This document shows, piece by piece, positions 44,462 to 55,019 of a stretch of 64,000 nucleotides of DNA; position 1 is the stretch's first letter; each line of letters starts with the position of its first letter. The notes beneath the pieces are model-generated. The model saw only the letters and a program-made list of their open reading frames with translations, did not search any database and was not told where the DNA came from. Position numbers and translations under genes: made by a program. The stretch lies in contig NC_064215.1 of NCBI RefSeq assembly GCF_023101765.2, positions 9,920,001-9,984,000 of the forward strand, given 5' to 3'. Origin of the DNA: Spodoptera frugiperda. Taxonomy: Eukaryota > Arthropoda > Insecta > Lepidoptera > Noctuidae.

Positions 44462-45165
44462 AGGTTGTTGATATGTGTATGTTTTTAGTGTATAGAAATG
44501 TATTATCATTAGAACTTCAAACGGGATATTTACCATATTTATTAGTTTTGTGAGTTTCCGATATTTTGGTACGGTACTGTTGCAAGCGCCATGAATTGTA
44601 TTCCGTATAAACTGCGAATCTCAAAGTCCAATCTCCGATTACGCCAAACTTTATTATACAGACCAGTAGTGAGTTTTCATATCGTTACTATTGATGAAGA
44701 TGATGATGAAAAAGGAAAAGTCATTAGTAAAGTGTACAGATTTATTTTTACACCGAATTAATCTTTTTTTCAAACATTTTTCTAAATTAAGCGACTAGGT
44801 AATCAATTAATTATATACCTAAATATAACAGAACCTACGTGTTTACCGAGATTCGACGAGAAATATTAGCGAATTACTCTCTATCTAGACTTTATTCAAA
44901 TACACCATTTAATCTTAATACGCAACCTTTTTTATTAAAGGCCATCCTACCTACACGTGCAAAAACATTACAAGATTGCTCTGTTACGTACCCATATACC
45001 TTTTAATCAAAATCCACAACATAAAATATAAACTCAACAAGTTAATTAGACTTTATCAATGAGCGCTTTTCGAACATGAAAAGTTACGCACAAAGACCTC
45101 TGAAACATCTACTTGACACCAAATATATCAGATAGTCACAACAAAACAAAAAGGGCACATACCCG
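44462..45165. other. AT-rich DNA, no gene seen
   Basis: No coding signal or recognised repeat. Confidence 0.45.
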
Positions 45166-45233
45166 TGGAACAAGGCCAAATGTTCCATTGGAGAAAGGCC
45201 AAATGTACCAATGGAATAAGGGCCAATGTAGCC
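45166..45233. repeat. three-unit 23-bp tandem repeat
   Basis: Units of about 23 bp with shared core AAGGCCAAATGT begin at 45166, 45189 and 45212. A 64-codon minus-strand frame crosses them without further support. Confidence 0.6.
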
Positions 45234-45239
45234 GCCGTA

Positions 45240-46109
45240 GGGAAAATAAAACATATCCAATATTGTGGAATGATTCACTGGAACCCTTTTAAGCTCTTTG
45301 AAGAGTTGACAAGTCCCGAATAATCCCCTGTTTCGGATGTTTTAGCCTACAACTTTGAGTTTAGCTAGAGGCCGATTTTAACATAGGCTAGTAACTAGTT
45401 TTGTTAAATTTTAAAATGTTTTTGTATAGTAATCTGCTGTGGTTTAACCCGTAGCTGATTGTAGGATACCTGGCAATAATCTGGTGCTAGGAATCGTATG
45501 TGGTATGTGGTTTTTTGGCATAATAGGGTTTATTATTCGTGATATATCTTACCCTATGTAAGATATTATTTCACTATCATACTTCTTTTTTTTGTACTTT
45601 TGTGGAAATTATTCAGAAATTGACATGGACATCTTTAGTTTATTACATCTTTACTTATAATTAAATGCCTCTTGCATTTAATTGAATAAACTAAAGACCG
45701 TTAGATATGTAGGTAGGTCTCAACGCCTTCAAATGATTGTCAGTGTCATTTGAAAAGAAGAAATAAATTAATAGAAATAAAAATATGAATGAATCTGTAT
45801 TTACTGAGTGATTTATGTACTTTAATAACAAAATGTACTTATTCATGCTTATTAAATTTAATTTTCTACTAAATAAAACAATTCATTAAGAATTTTACCG
45901 CGTATCAAAATTAAGTTCTAAAGTATAAAATTACGTTAAGATTAGGTTAACGATTAAATAACACCAACAGGTGTTGTTATCCGAATTAAATAATAACAAG
46001 GGGAGACATAAAACGCCGGTGGCGACCCCTGCTTATGGCGAAAGTAAAAGGTCATTAAATTAAGAATGTTTTGATGTAGGCACAGTTAGTTGACGGATAA
46101 TTCAATTTA
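45240..46109. other. AT-rich DNA, no gene seen
   Basis: No coding signal or recognised repeat. Confidence 0.45.
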
Positions 46110-46165
46110 ACGTTTCAAAAGTGCCTAATTAAGGATTATTTGAAATAAATGCTTTGACTTTGTTA
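46110..46165 (-). repeat. family J tail fragment
   Basis: AACGTTTCAAAAGTGCCTAA and ATTTGAAATAAATGCTTTGA are the reverse of the family J start at 25162-25220. Confidence 0.5.
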
Positions 46166-46686
46166 TTGACGTAAGTTTTTTATTGAAGTAGTTAAGAGAT
46201 ATTACTAGTTGATGAGCTAAATTAGTTAATTCTTAAAAACTAACAAGTTATTATCATCATCATCGCCTCCTCAGTCAGATAGACATGATATTCCTCAGTC
46301 AGATAGACATGAATATTTCTTATTTAGTAGATAAGTATAACGAAAATGTTCCTATATTTTTTTATCACGGCATCTTGTTTATGCAATGTCTAATGATAAA
46401 TGTAGAAAAAAAAAATACTCAACCCATTACCACTTTTGCCACCCACTATATTGTTTACAACCCTACCGGTCACAGACGGAAATAGGGCAACCCCTAACAA
46501 ATTACGAAGGTGATTATAAGAAGTGGAACAGGCCATAATTATTTTACAGCCTAATTCACCACATTCCCTTAACAAGGCACGTAATGAAGGCATTAAATCT
46601 TTAAGAAAATGGAGAAAACACCGGTTCGTGAAATATTGTACTTGAATAGTTAATGAAAGGAAGGAAGGAAGGATTATTCTTCATCT

Positions 46687-46849
46687 TAAGTGTGGGAGAG
46701 CCATGCTTCGGCGCAAATCGGTCGGCTCGACCGCAGTGATGATACCACCTCACAGAAAACTGTCGTGAAACAACGCTTGCGTTGTGTTTCGTTGTGTGAG
46801 TGAGGTTACCGGAAGCCCAATTACCCCTTTCCCAATCTGCCTAATCTCC
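46687..46849 (-). repeat. family A repeat, 3' half
   Basis: On the minus strand it runs from about the GGGAAAGGGGTAATTGGG block to CATGGCTCTCCCACACTTA. It ends where a plus-strand head of the same family begins. Confidence 0.7.
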
Positions 46850-46850
46850 A

Positions 46851-46945
46851 AATTTTATTTTTATGATATGAGGACAAGCGAGCGGATTGATCTTACCTGA
46901 TAGTATGCAATCAGTTCCGCTCATGGTCATCCAGAAGAGTCACAA
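46851..46945 (+). repeat. family A repeat, 5' fragment
   Basis: It reads TTTTATTTTTATGATATGAG, ACAAGCGAGCGGATTG, CCTGATAGTATGCAATCAG and CATCCAGAAGAGTCACAAAG. It is abutted to the opposite-strand 3' half at 46687-46849. Confidence 0.55.
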
Positions 46946-46949
46946 AGTG

Positions 46950-47519
46950 CATCATTAACAAACGTAGGTATTTTCTAGTCGTTATGCATGACAACCAGTA
47001 CGGAGAATAATGATATAGTACTTACCCTCAGCCGCGTTATTTGTTACGTAAGCAAGAAAATAAAGATTAATTCAGCATAGAGATATAAAGTAAAATATAT
47101 CCGAGAATTAGTTTAGTTTATATTCAAACACCAAACAAAACTACAACAAACAGGGTTTGTGTTAACAAAATTAAAACGTTTGCCAATTAAACGTTTCAGG
47201 CAACATCCTCAAAAGGCTAATCAATTAAAATTGTACCCTGTGCCACTGAATTAAGAGTCGTGAGTCCCATGTGCGTAATTAAGTGATTTGTTTGATTATT
47301 TCTTGGGTAAAATTCAGTAGGTAATAGGACCGTAGAGGTTTTGAATTAGAACGCCTACTTACAAAGTTTTGGTTTAAGGGATTTTATGTTGTATTGTAAT
47401 TTGAATGATGTATCTTGACTTATTAACATATGTATATAATGTAAAATTGCGTTTATTATTCTTAACCTATTTTTACTCTCGATGAAGTAGGCAGAGGTGC
47501 GCTAATCACATAAATATAA
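46950..47519. other. AT-rich DNA, no gene seen
   Basis: No coding signal or recognised repeat. Confidence 0.45.
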
Positions 47520-47575
47520 TAAATCAGAAAGTTTGTTTGTCCGTCAATCACGCTGAAAGTACTGAATGGATTTGA
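47520..47575 (-). repeat. family D tail fragment
   Basis: On the minus strand it reads AATCCATTCAGTACTTTCAG, GCGTGATTGACGGACAAAC and AAACTTTCTGATT. Confidence 0.6.
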
Positions 47576-47580
47576 TTATA

Positions 47581-47758
47581 TGTTGTGTTGTAAGACCCAC
47601 GTAATAGCCTATTGCCATATGGACACAGTTCCAGACTCCGTGCTACTACTGAGAAATTTTCGAAAAGCCGAAAAAAGCTCAGCAATATTTTAACCGATTC
47701 GGGAATCGAACCCAAGACCTCTTGTCCGGCTATCGCACTTCCAACCAACGAGGCAGTC
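47581..47758 (-). mobile_element. SINE family 1, 3'-truncated copy
   Basis: Minus-strand order is the TGCCTCGTTGGTTGGAAGTG head, GGTTCGATTCCCGAATCGG B box, TTTTTTCGGCTTTTCGAAAA, AGCACGGAGTCTGGAACTGT and CTATTACGTGGGTCTTACAA. The usual AAGGCGTGACG end is absent. Frames of about 70 codons on both strands are SINE artefacts. Confidence 0.75.
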
Positions 47759-47769
47759 AGAGGCAACCA

Positions 47770-48073
47770 AGCATATATTCATATAATTTTAATTACTTCA
47801 ATGAGTATCTCAATCTTACCATGTTCTTAATCTCAGCAACTAAATCAAATATCTCTCTAATTTTCTCGAACATTCTAAGTACAGATTCATTCGTTGGATC
47901 TTTAAATGAACCATTAAAATTTGAAGCTACAAGTACGACGAGTTATTTCAGAGAATCTGACCTCTTTTACCGAATACCGACGTAATTAACTTTTCAAATG
48001 GTGACGTACATATAATTTTGATCTGACTTGTAATTTTGTAATTAAAATCTTGTGTGTTGTAGGATTATCTGTA
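47770..48073. other. AT-rich DNA, no gene seen
   Basis: No coding signal or recognised repeat. Confidence 0.45.
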
Positions 48074-48228
48074 CCCTTAGTATGAGTTTGTTTTACGAAA
48101 CGGGAACGAAACGAAACGGGAGCGCGTTCGACGCTCTTATTGGCCGGCGCGAATGAACCAACCAATCAGAGCGCCGAACGCGCTCTCGTTTCGTTTTCGT
48201 ACAACGTAAAGCGAACTCATACTAAGGG
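48074..48228. mobile_element. 155-bp foldback MITE (family M3) with TA duplication
   Basis: The terminal repeats begin CCCTTAGTATGAGTTTG and end CGAACTCATACTAAGGG (24 bp with two mismatches). They are flanked by TA on both sides (48072-48073, 48229-48230). The interior arms GAGCGCGTTCG...CTCTTATTGG and CCAATCAGAGCGC...CGCGCTC pair as well, so nearly the whole element folds. The TA duplication is suggestive of Tc1/mariner-type mobilisation. Confidence 0.7.
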
Positions 48229-48230
48229 TA

Positions 48231-49239
48231 CTGGAACAGTAATATTAACTTGAAGTTTGTTTGTTTTATTTGTTTGATCAGAGAATGTTATCTTGGCGTC
48301 CTCAATATTAGTAGGCGTAATTATGTAGCAACAGAAATACCTATATTGATTATGAAATTGAGATAGAATAAGAATGAATTAATGAAAGAATGAATAATTA
48401 CTATGAATGTAAGACTAGGCATGTTTCCTACTAGTCCAAATTCAATACTTTTTTCGAAACGTCAAAAAGTTATTTTTCTATGAACTTTGTATGAAATACT
48501 CTATTATGACGTCTTAAGTTTTTGACGTCAAATAGCAGACTTATTTCTAGAAATTTAGCTAGTAAAAATCGAAAATTAAGTAGTTCATGAAATGTATGAA
48601 TGAGTGTGTGTGATTATTTTTGAATATATTATTGTATTGAAAAGTTGTAATAATTTATTTTTGACCCAGTCATCATCCCTATTATAATGATGTTATAAGA
48701 AAACATCGCCGGTTTGACGTTTGTAGAACTGTCAAATTCAATTTGACATATGGGTCTCAGTCAAAAGTGTCACTACACTTTTTGCTCAAGACAGCCCCAC
48801 GTAACGGCGTGACAGATAATTTTAGAATACCTTATTAAACAAGACTATAACGATATTTTAAAACTATGTAGTGGTGTTAAAACTATTTTTCGCACTAAAA
48901 CAAATATGTAGCTAAAATACACTGCAGCGAGAATGAAAATAAATAAAACATTTCAATTCATATCCCTATAAACTTCGGAAAGCATGTAATTAAAACAGAC
49001 CATCATATCGAATGTTCTAGATTTTAATTGCTCTTCAACTGAATACGCAACAATGAATATATCCAACTTTGTATGCGGCAATATTTTAACTATCTACCTA
49101 CGCACCGCATTTGCAATTTTATCTTCATCATTATTGCAATGCAGTAAAAATGGATATAAGATGATTTTGTTAAAAAATGGGACGGAATTTTATGATTTTG
49201 TTGAACAGAATACGCTTTTTAGGGAGTAAACAAAAAGTG
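48231..49239. other. AT-rich DNA, no gene seen
   Basis: A short GTCATCATCCCTATTATAAT patch near 48671 resembles the tail of the repeat at 28437-28560. No gene is seen. Confidence 0.45.
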
Positions 49240-49436
49240 TTTTTTTTTAAGTTTTCCCCTACACTTTTTTTAACTTTTCTTCTGTGTCGTGGTACGTTTA
49301 CAAACATAATATAAGTTCACATATGCATTATATTCAGACTCAGAACACCAATTTGTGGATCACACAAAAAGTCGCTCCATGCTAGAATCTAACCTGTTTC
49401 GCAGCAGCCAGTAGCCCAGCCACCGCGCCAACAGTA
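49240..49436 (-). mobile_element. SINE family 2 copy
   Basis: On the minus strand it reads TGGCGCGGTGGCTGGGCTAC, TTAGATTCTAGCATGGAGCG, TTTGTGTGATCCACAAATTG, then a GTACCACGACACAGAAGAAA segment and an A-rich end. It matches 56593-56780 throughout. Confidence 0.65.
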
Positions 49437-49439
49437 TCA

Positions 49440-49789
49440 GTAAAGATGGATCACCTGATGGATACTCGAGTCACATGGGGATATACAAAAATGGGTTGTT
49501 TCAATTTGTAGTTGGGCTGGCATATAGGTGCCGAAGCATGGCTTATCCACGTCAAAAATTTTATTCTATTGAAAGTGAATGTTTAAAATTTATCAGCAAT
49601 GTCTGTAATTACTGTTTGATACAACTAGCTAAGGTTTGCTATGTTCCAATAATTATTACAAATCGCCTCTCCCTCCTCCTTCGGGGAATAAAACCCATGA
49701 TTTTATGGCATGTCCCTAATGAGGTAATTTAAATTAATGACCCTTCCTCCATTCAAAGCGGTTACGAACGACTATCCTCCTTAAGATGT
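49440..49789. other. mixed repeat scraps, no gene seen
   Basis: Short pieces resemble family A (GGTGCCGAAGCATGGCTTAT near 49528) and the SINE family 1 end (CCTCCTTCGGGGAATAAAA near 49676). No gene is seen. Confidence 0.35.
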
Positions 49790-50218
49790 TTTTCTACCAG
49801 AGATGTGCTATGTAGCCATGCTATGAAGATGTAATAGCTAAGCTGTGAAACTATGTGAATGTTTCCACTGATACTAAGCTATGTAGCTGTGCAAGGAAGA
49901 TGCGCAGCTCGAGTATGCAATGTATCGATAGTAGGGAAGCCGTCCATAGTAGAGGACCTACTCTAATTCAACGAACGAATGAATAAACTTCGCAGATTGC
50001 ATACTATGATCCTATTTATTGCGAACTTTCGTAAACAAAAATGAACGAATGAAATAAAGATAAAAAAATAGATTTTTATTGGTATGTTTCCATATAAAAA
50101 AACATAGCTTAGCTGACTCTGTTTCCAACAGTCTTAAGCTACGTGTATCAATGAATATGACTGGTAAAAGCCAAACGCATCTACAGCAACGTAGCATAGC
50201 ACATCTCTGGTGGAAAAG
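49790..50218. mobile_element. foldback element M4 with about 24-bp terminal repeats
   Basis: The left end TTTTTCTACCAGAGATGTGC (from 49790) and right end GCACATCTCTGGTGGAAAAG (to 50218) are inverted repeats of about 24 bp with a few mismatches. Internal repeats of AAGCTATG/GCTACG type are also inverted. Compared with the partial copy at 23738-23910 there is extra sequence at about 49949-50078. No clear target duplication was found. It is non-coding. Confidence 0.55.
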
Positions 50219-50224
50219 CCATAA

Positions 50225-50624
50225 GGAAGATATTGGCAAGAAAACAAAAAACTTAGTTATCTCAGTTCAACCTTCAACTTTGGCAATACAGAACTATCCA
50301 GTTATCTCCAAATAGAGATGGTATTTAGAAGAAAATTTACTTGCAAAAACACTTTGTTTATCTGACCTTAACACGAAGTTATTTTGACTAATTTAGCACA
50401 ACTGGAGGACACGTGTAAAGTATTATTTAGCTACAAAATTCTATAGACATTTATAAATGTTTTATTCTGGTAACAATAAAAGTTTTTGTGACATTTTGTA
50501 AAGGTTGAAAAGATATTATTATTATTAGAATAAGATTTAGAAGAGCTTTGCCTGCCTCGCGGCTTAGGTGTCAGTAACATTGTGATTATGTGTGATGTTA
50601 AATTGGTTTCCTCACTTATTGAGT
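50225..50624. other. AT-rich DNA, no gene seen
   Basis: No coding signal or recognised repeat. Confidence 0.45.
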
Positions 50625-50770
50625 TAGTCGTTAGCCATAGGGATGATGATGATAGGGTATGAAAATTAAAAATCTATTTAGTCCGTCAGTTAGGTATTGA
50701 AAAAATATTGAACACGCATTTTTTATTTTGTCATTGTATAAGATAAGACTTATGAGAATCGATGTTTATG
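50625..50770 (-). repeat. dispersed repeat with a perfectly conserved 40-bp core
   Basis: Positions 50656-50695 are the exact reverse complement of 28489-28528. Similarity continues in the flanks with mismatches. Confidence 0.65.
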
Positions 50771-50774
50771 AGTG

Positions 50775-51377
50775 GGAGCAATTATGTAATTTTTGGGCAT
50801 AAAACGTACCTAGTTTTAAGTGACGTTTCGCGATATTTCAATGCACTATTGTTCTCTGCGCATTAACCATAATACTAAAAAGATGACAATTATTTTAATT
50901 TTTTTACCAAGTTTTATCTTACAGTTTTTATATCATATCGACAAGAAATATCGTGTAAAAGGGCCATACCAACGACAAACATCGCTTCCATATTTCAAGC
51001 ATCACTGGTTTTTTGTAGAGTGAGAAAAAGTAACGTATCCCTACGTCGTAGGTAGGGTTGCCTGATGGCCGGGATTGTCCCGTGTCTAGTAATTTTACTT
51101 TGCTGTCCCGGAATGAAAAAATACAATACTAATGGCTACAAAAGTTAAACCAAACGTGCTCGCATCTTCCAAAGTTTAAAATTAATCCTTAAAAAGTTAC
51201 TTGTAAGAGTTGAATTACATTTAATATTTTTTGAAAGTAATAATTATAAACATATATTTATTAACCGATAGTTCAAGGAACCTACTTAATTCCTACTTTT
51301 ACAGTTTAAACTCGAAAGAGACACCAAAACTCAGATTCAGTTTGTGGCCCTAGAAATACCCAGGACATGATAAGCCT
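50775..51377. other. AT-rich DNA, no gene seen
   Basis: No coding signal or recognised repeat. A 67-codon open frame at 50820-51023 has no recognisable features. Confidence 0.45.
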
Positions 51378-51560
51378 TTTTTTGAGGGGGGAAAATCATC
51401 CAATGACTTCTTCCGCCTCGGGTGAGGTGAGAGGGAGTGTCAGACTCTTCATCATCATCATCATCATCAGCCTATAGTCAGACTCTTATTGACTAAAAAC
51501 CACCCCGTTCCTTCTCCTGCTTTGAGCCGGAGCCCCGGTAACCTTTTACGTTGTCCGCAG
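51378..51560 (+). repeat. family B repeat, 5' two thirds, interrupted
   Basis: It runs TTTTTTGAGGGGGGAAAATC, GAGGGAGTGTCAGACTCTT, then a 27-bp insertion, then GTCAGACTCTTATTGACT, CACCCCGTTCCTTCTCCTGC and GTCCGCAGCTCCGG. Confidence 0.75.
51450..51476 (-). mobile_element. 27-bp micro-insertion of an RTE-like 3' end
   Basis: Six CAT units plus CAGCCTATA lie between two copies of GTCAGACTCTT (51439-51449 and 51477-51487). On the minus strand this is TATAGGCTG followed by six ATG units, the same as the last bases and tail of the family C copy at 42383-42606. Sister family B copies have a single, uninterrupted site. Confidence 0.75.
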
Positions 51561-52682
51561 CTCCGGAGGAAATGATAAGCCTGGATTTGGCAACCCTAGT
51601 CGTAGGTATAGTTTTACAAAATTACCCATACAGCTGATAGTGTCGCTAGTGTCTTTGTAACACAGGCATTTTGTTTGAATCTTTTCTAGTTCCAATTTTT
51701 CCCACCTATATCTGTAAGTTGGTAGTTTAGATGAAGAATTGAACTTCGCTCAGTTACGCATCAAAGACATCTGTTCTTTAAGAAATAGATAGCTGAAGTG
51801 TGTTGATGAATTCTTGCTCTTTAGCTGATGTTGGGATTGATAGCAGATCTATTGATAAATCGTTTTCTGGAGGATTCTTGAGTATTGATTTCTGAGAGCC
51901 CAAATGGTGTGAGATGGGATAAAACAAAAGTGATTGATGGTTAATATTATTTTGCTTGTTGGATCAATAAAGTTGAAAGAGTGAGGTAAATAAGTAAAAC
52001 ATATTTTTTAAACTTTGCAATAAAACATCATCACGATTCTCCAGACAATATTTAAATGTAAACCATATCCCAAACACATTAAAGTCAACTTCACAACAAC
52101 AGCTCAAAAAAAAAATATGTCAAAACGTATCAAAAAAAGGACGGTGTCCATAATTCGGTGCGCAACAAAACGTTGGATGTCAAAGCTAACCGATGTAATT
52201 CAATGAATTATAATAGCCCCAACCCTGTAGCTTCGGTAGACGTGATAAAAATTTATAATACGTACTTTACGGGTTTAGGGTAATGTGAGCATATCGGTAT
52301 GCTCGTGTTACCCCCAAAACCCTTAATAAGGGGTATTTCCGAGCTGGTGGTCAGAGTTACTTTTTTTGTGTGGTTTTTATTACCCCTTCCTCTTTCCTCA
52401 GTTTACCTATAGCGAGGTATTGGTTTGAAGAATTGAGTCTTGTGTTGAACAGATTTAAGTGGTTGAGTGACTGTAAACGTGACGGGGTTTTGTGAAGAGA
52501 TGTTCCCTCTGATCTGATAGGAAGGATTTTGTATATCTAAAGATTGTTTATTTATTTAAAGATTTCTGTATTATTTTTATGGTTTTCTACGTTATATGTT
52601 AATAATTAACCAAATTAATTGATCCAGATCGTTAGCAAGATACAACGAGATTGGTAATTAAATGCAATGATTTACTTTCCAC
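51561..52682. other. AT-rich DNA, no gene seen
   Basis: No coding signal or recognised repeat. Confidence 0.45.
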
Positions 52683-52887
52683 TTTTTTCGGATTTTCGAA
52701 AATTTCTCAGTAGTAGCACGGAGTCTGGAATTGTGCCCAGTACATGGCAATAAGCTCACCCCCTATTACATGGGACTTATAACACAAATGGTGAAAAATA
52801 GGTGTACAATGTATAGCAGCATTACGTGCCATAATGTGCACTTCTGCCTACCCCTTCGGGAATAAAAGGCGTGACGTTGTGTGTGTG
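52683..52887 (+). mobile_element. 5'-truncated SINE family 1 with target duplication
   Basis: It starts inside the body (TTTTTCGGATTTTCGAAAAT), lacks the tRNA head, and ends GGGAATAAAAGGCGTGACGT plus a GT-rich tail. TTACTTTC occurs on both sides (52672-52679, 52888-52895), and each copy is followed by YAC. Confidence 0.8.
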
Positions 52888-53227
52888 TTACTTTCTACAT
52901 GAGAGAAAAATAAAATTCTACCAAATAAATATTACTTAAAACAATATTTAGCCTCAAAATATTAAAATCCATCCATTAATTTTCACTAGGATGTACTGAT
53001 GCATAAGAAAATGGGTAAATACATTTTCATTTGTGAATATAATGATGTATATAGCTCTTATCATTTACAGAACACATGTGGGGAATGAGTCGTTAAAGCC
53101 TAAATATTATTTACAACATTACATGAATAATAAGTTAGGCTTCAACTCCCAAATGGCCTTTTTTAATTGCTGACATTAAACATTGTTAGAATTAGCTTTT
53201 GAACAATCTAGATTTTTTATTTATCTC

Positions 53228-53350
53228 TGAGTCTTTTTTTTTGAGGAGGGAACATAATCGACTTTGGCAGATGAGAGGGAGTGTCAGACTCCTGCTGACT
53301 ACAAATCATCTCGTTCCTACTCCTCCTGCTTTTCGAGTCGAAATCCCGGC
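53228..53350 (+). repeat. family B repeat, diverged
   Basis: It has GAGAGGGAGTGTCAGACTCC, CTGACTACAAATCATCTCGT and TTCCTACTCCTCCTGCTTTT. The following GC-richer stretch to about 53530 contains the palindromic pair GGCAGC...GCTGCC and is not assigned. Confidence 0.55.
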
Positions 53351-53534
53351 AGCTGCACGCTGCCGAATCGCGATCCCTGGCGAACAAAGTGTCTCTCGCG
53401 ACGGCTGGGGCGTTTGGAAGATCGTTCCCTCACGCACGCCGCCTATACATTAGCTAGTATGACTGCTTCGCAGAAAGAGGAGACTGCATCCCAGTCACTT
53501 TCGTTCCGCATCATGGTCTGAACGAATGCCGACA

Positions 53535-54849
53535 TGTACTCTGGGTCTGGAGGTCATTAGAGTAATTATAGCCTTCAGCTTATGGCTAAACTAAGAGGTA
53601 TACAACTGATGATAATAAAGTTCACAGCTATAAATACAGATATTACAAATTAACATAACCTAATAATTATTGTACGATTGTTTATTTTAATACCAAGAAT
53701 ATACTACACAGTCATCATTTACATTAGTGATACATGTTTATTATGATATAATATCAAAGCAAAATAACCTTTATTGGCTTACCAGAAGAGTACTTATTCC
53801 CATTAATCAAAATACAAATATATTGTTAAACAAATGGATAGATTACACTAGTTGGCTGTCAGTTACAATAACATTTGACTAATCGGGAGTGAAAACAATA
53901 CAATGAGGTACATGACAACAATGTGTCGAGGCTCAATTGATATGCGGTGCTATTGTTCGGGAGTACGAGACTGTCCTAGTAACAGTGTTACTCAAACTTT
54001 TTTATGGGCTGTTTATATTTGTTCAACTGTTTGTTGGTATATTGTTTGGGTGATTGGATGATAGGATTCTATTCGGGCTGTATGTCACAAGGACACCATG
54101 ACGGCGCAATCAGTCACCGTGGTGTCCGTAAGCTACCAAACTAGATTTCATATAAACACTGGAGTCGCCACACCCCACTGCGACATTATCAAAATGGACT
54201 TCGAAAAGATAGGACTGGCGGCTGAGTGAGTGACACACCATACAGCACTATAGTAATTAGTGGTGGCGCGACCAGGTTGATTCTGTGCTTCCGTCAGAGC
54301 TGAAGGCGCCATCAGTGTGGTTGCGCAACCAAGCGAACACCAGGTGAATAATTTTCTAGATTTGTATACATTTTGGTAGTAGCGGTGGCTGGTTGCGGCA
54401 CCATGTTCTCCCGGTGAAATTTGAATATACATACGCTGTTTTATTTTAAACCAGAGGTGAATAGAAAAATAATTATAAAAACAAATCAACATCATCATTT
54501 GAGAACCACTGCCCTTGTAAATATGTGGTTATTGGGCTCTATTGTGTTTTACAATTAACTGTGAATTGATTGTTATTGGTTGTTATTGATCGAAAGGCCC
54601 ATATTGTCTCGTCTGTCGAGTAGGCTCTAGAGTCTAGAGCCCTCAGTTGATCATGGGATTACCCATTCGTGGAGAGAAATGCAGATCGTATTGGGTTTTG
54701 TACGGTAAAACGAAAAACGATTATTTTTTATGCGTTTAAGTATTGTATCGAGATTTCGTATCAGTTCCCCGTGTATCTAATTAACTGTTTACTTTATTCA
54801 GGAAACACACACATTCAAGAATGTTATTAAGCGACTATATACTTTGAAG
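53535..54849. other. AT-rich DNA with a GC-richer patch at 54150-54420
   Basis: A 116-codon minus-strand frame (54148-54498) covers a GC-richer segment with the 12-bp palindrome GGTTGCGCAACC at about 54323-54334. An imperfect inverted pair GGACACCA/TGGTGTCC lies at about 54090-54126. The protein shows no recognisable motif, so no gene is called. Confidence 0.35.
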
Positions 54850-55015
54850 AATTTTTTTGAAGCGGGAAAGTCATCGAAAATTTTCTATAGATCCGCCATG
54901 GATGAGGCGAGAGAAAGAGGGAGTATCAGACTCTTACTGGCTAAAATGCATCCCGTTCCTACTCCTGTTTTTCGAGGCATATCCTCGGTAGCCCACTAAG
55001 TAGTCCGCAGAATGA
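54850..55015 (+). repeat. family B repeat, diverged
   Basis: It contains GCGGGAAAGTCATCGAAAAT, GAGGGAGTATCAGACTCTTA, CATCCCGTTCCTACTCCTGT and CACTAAGTAGTCCGCAG. Confidence 0.65.
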
Positions 55016-55019
55016 CCAT

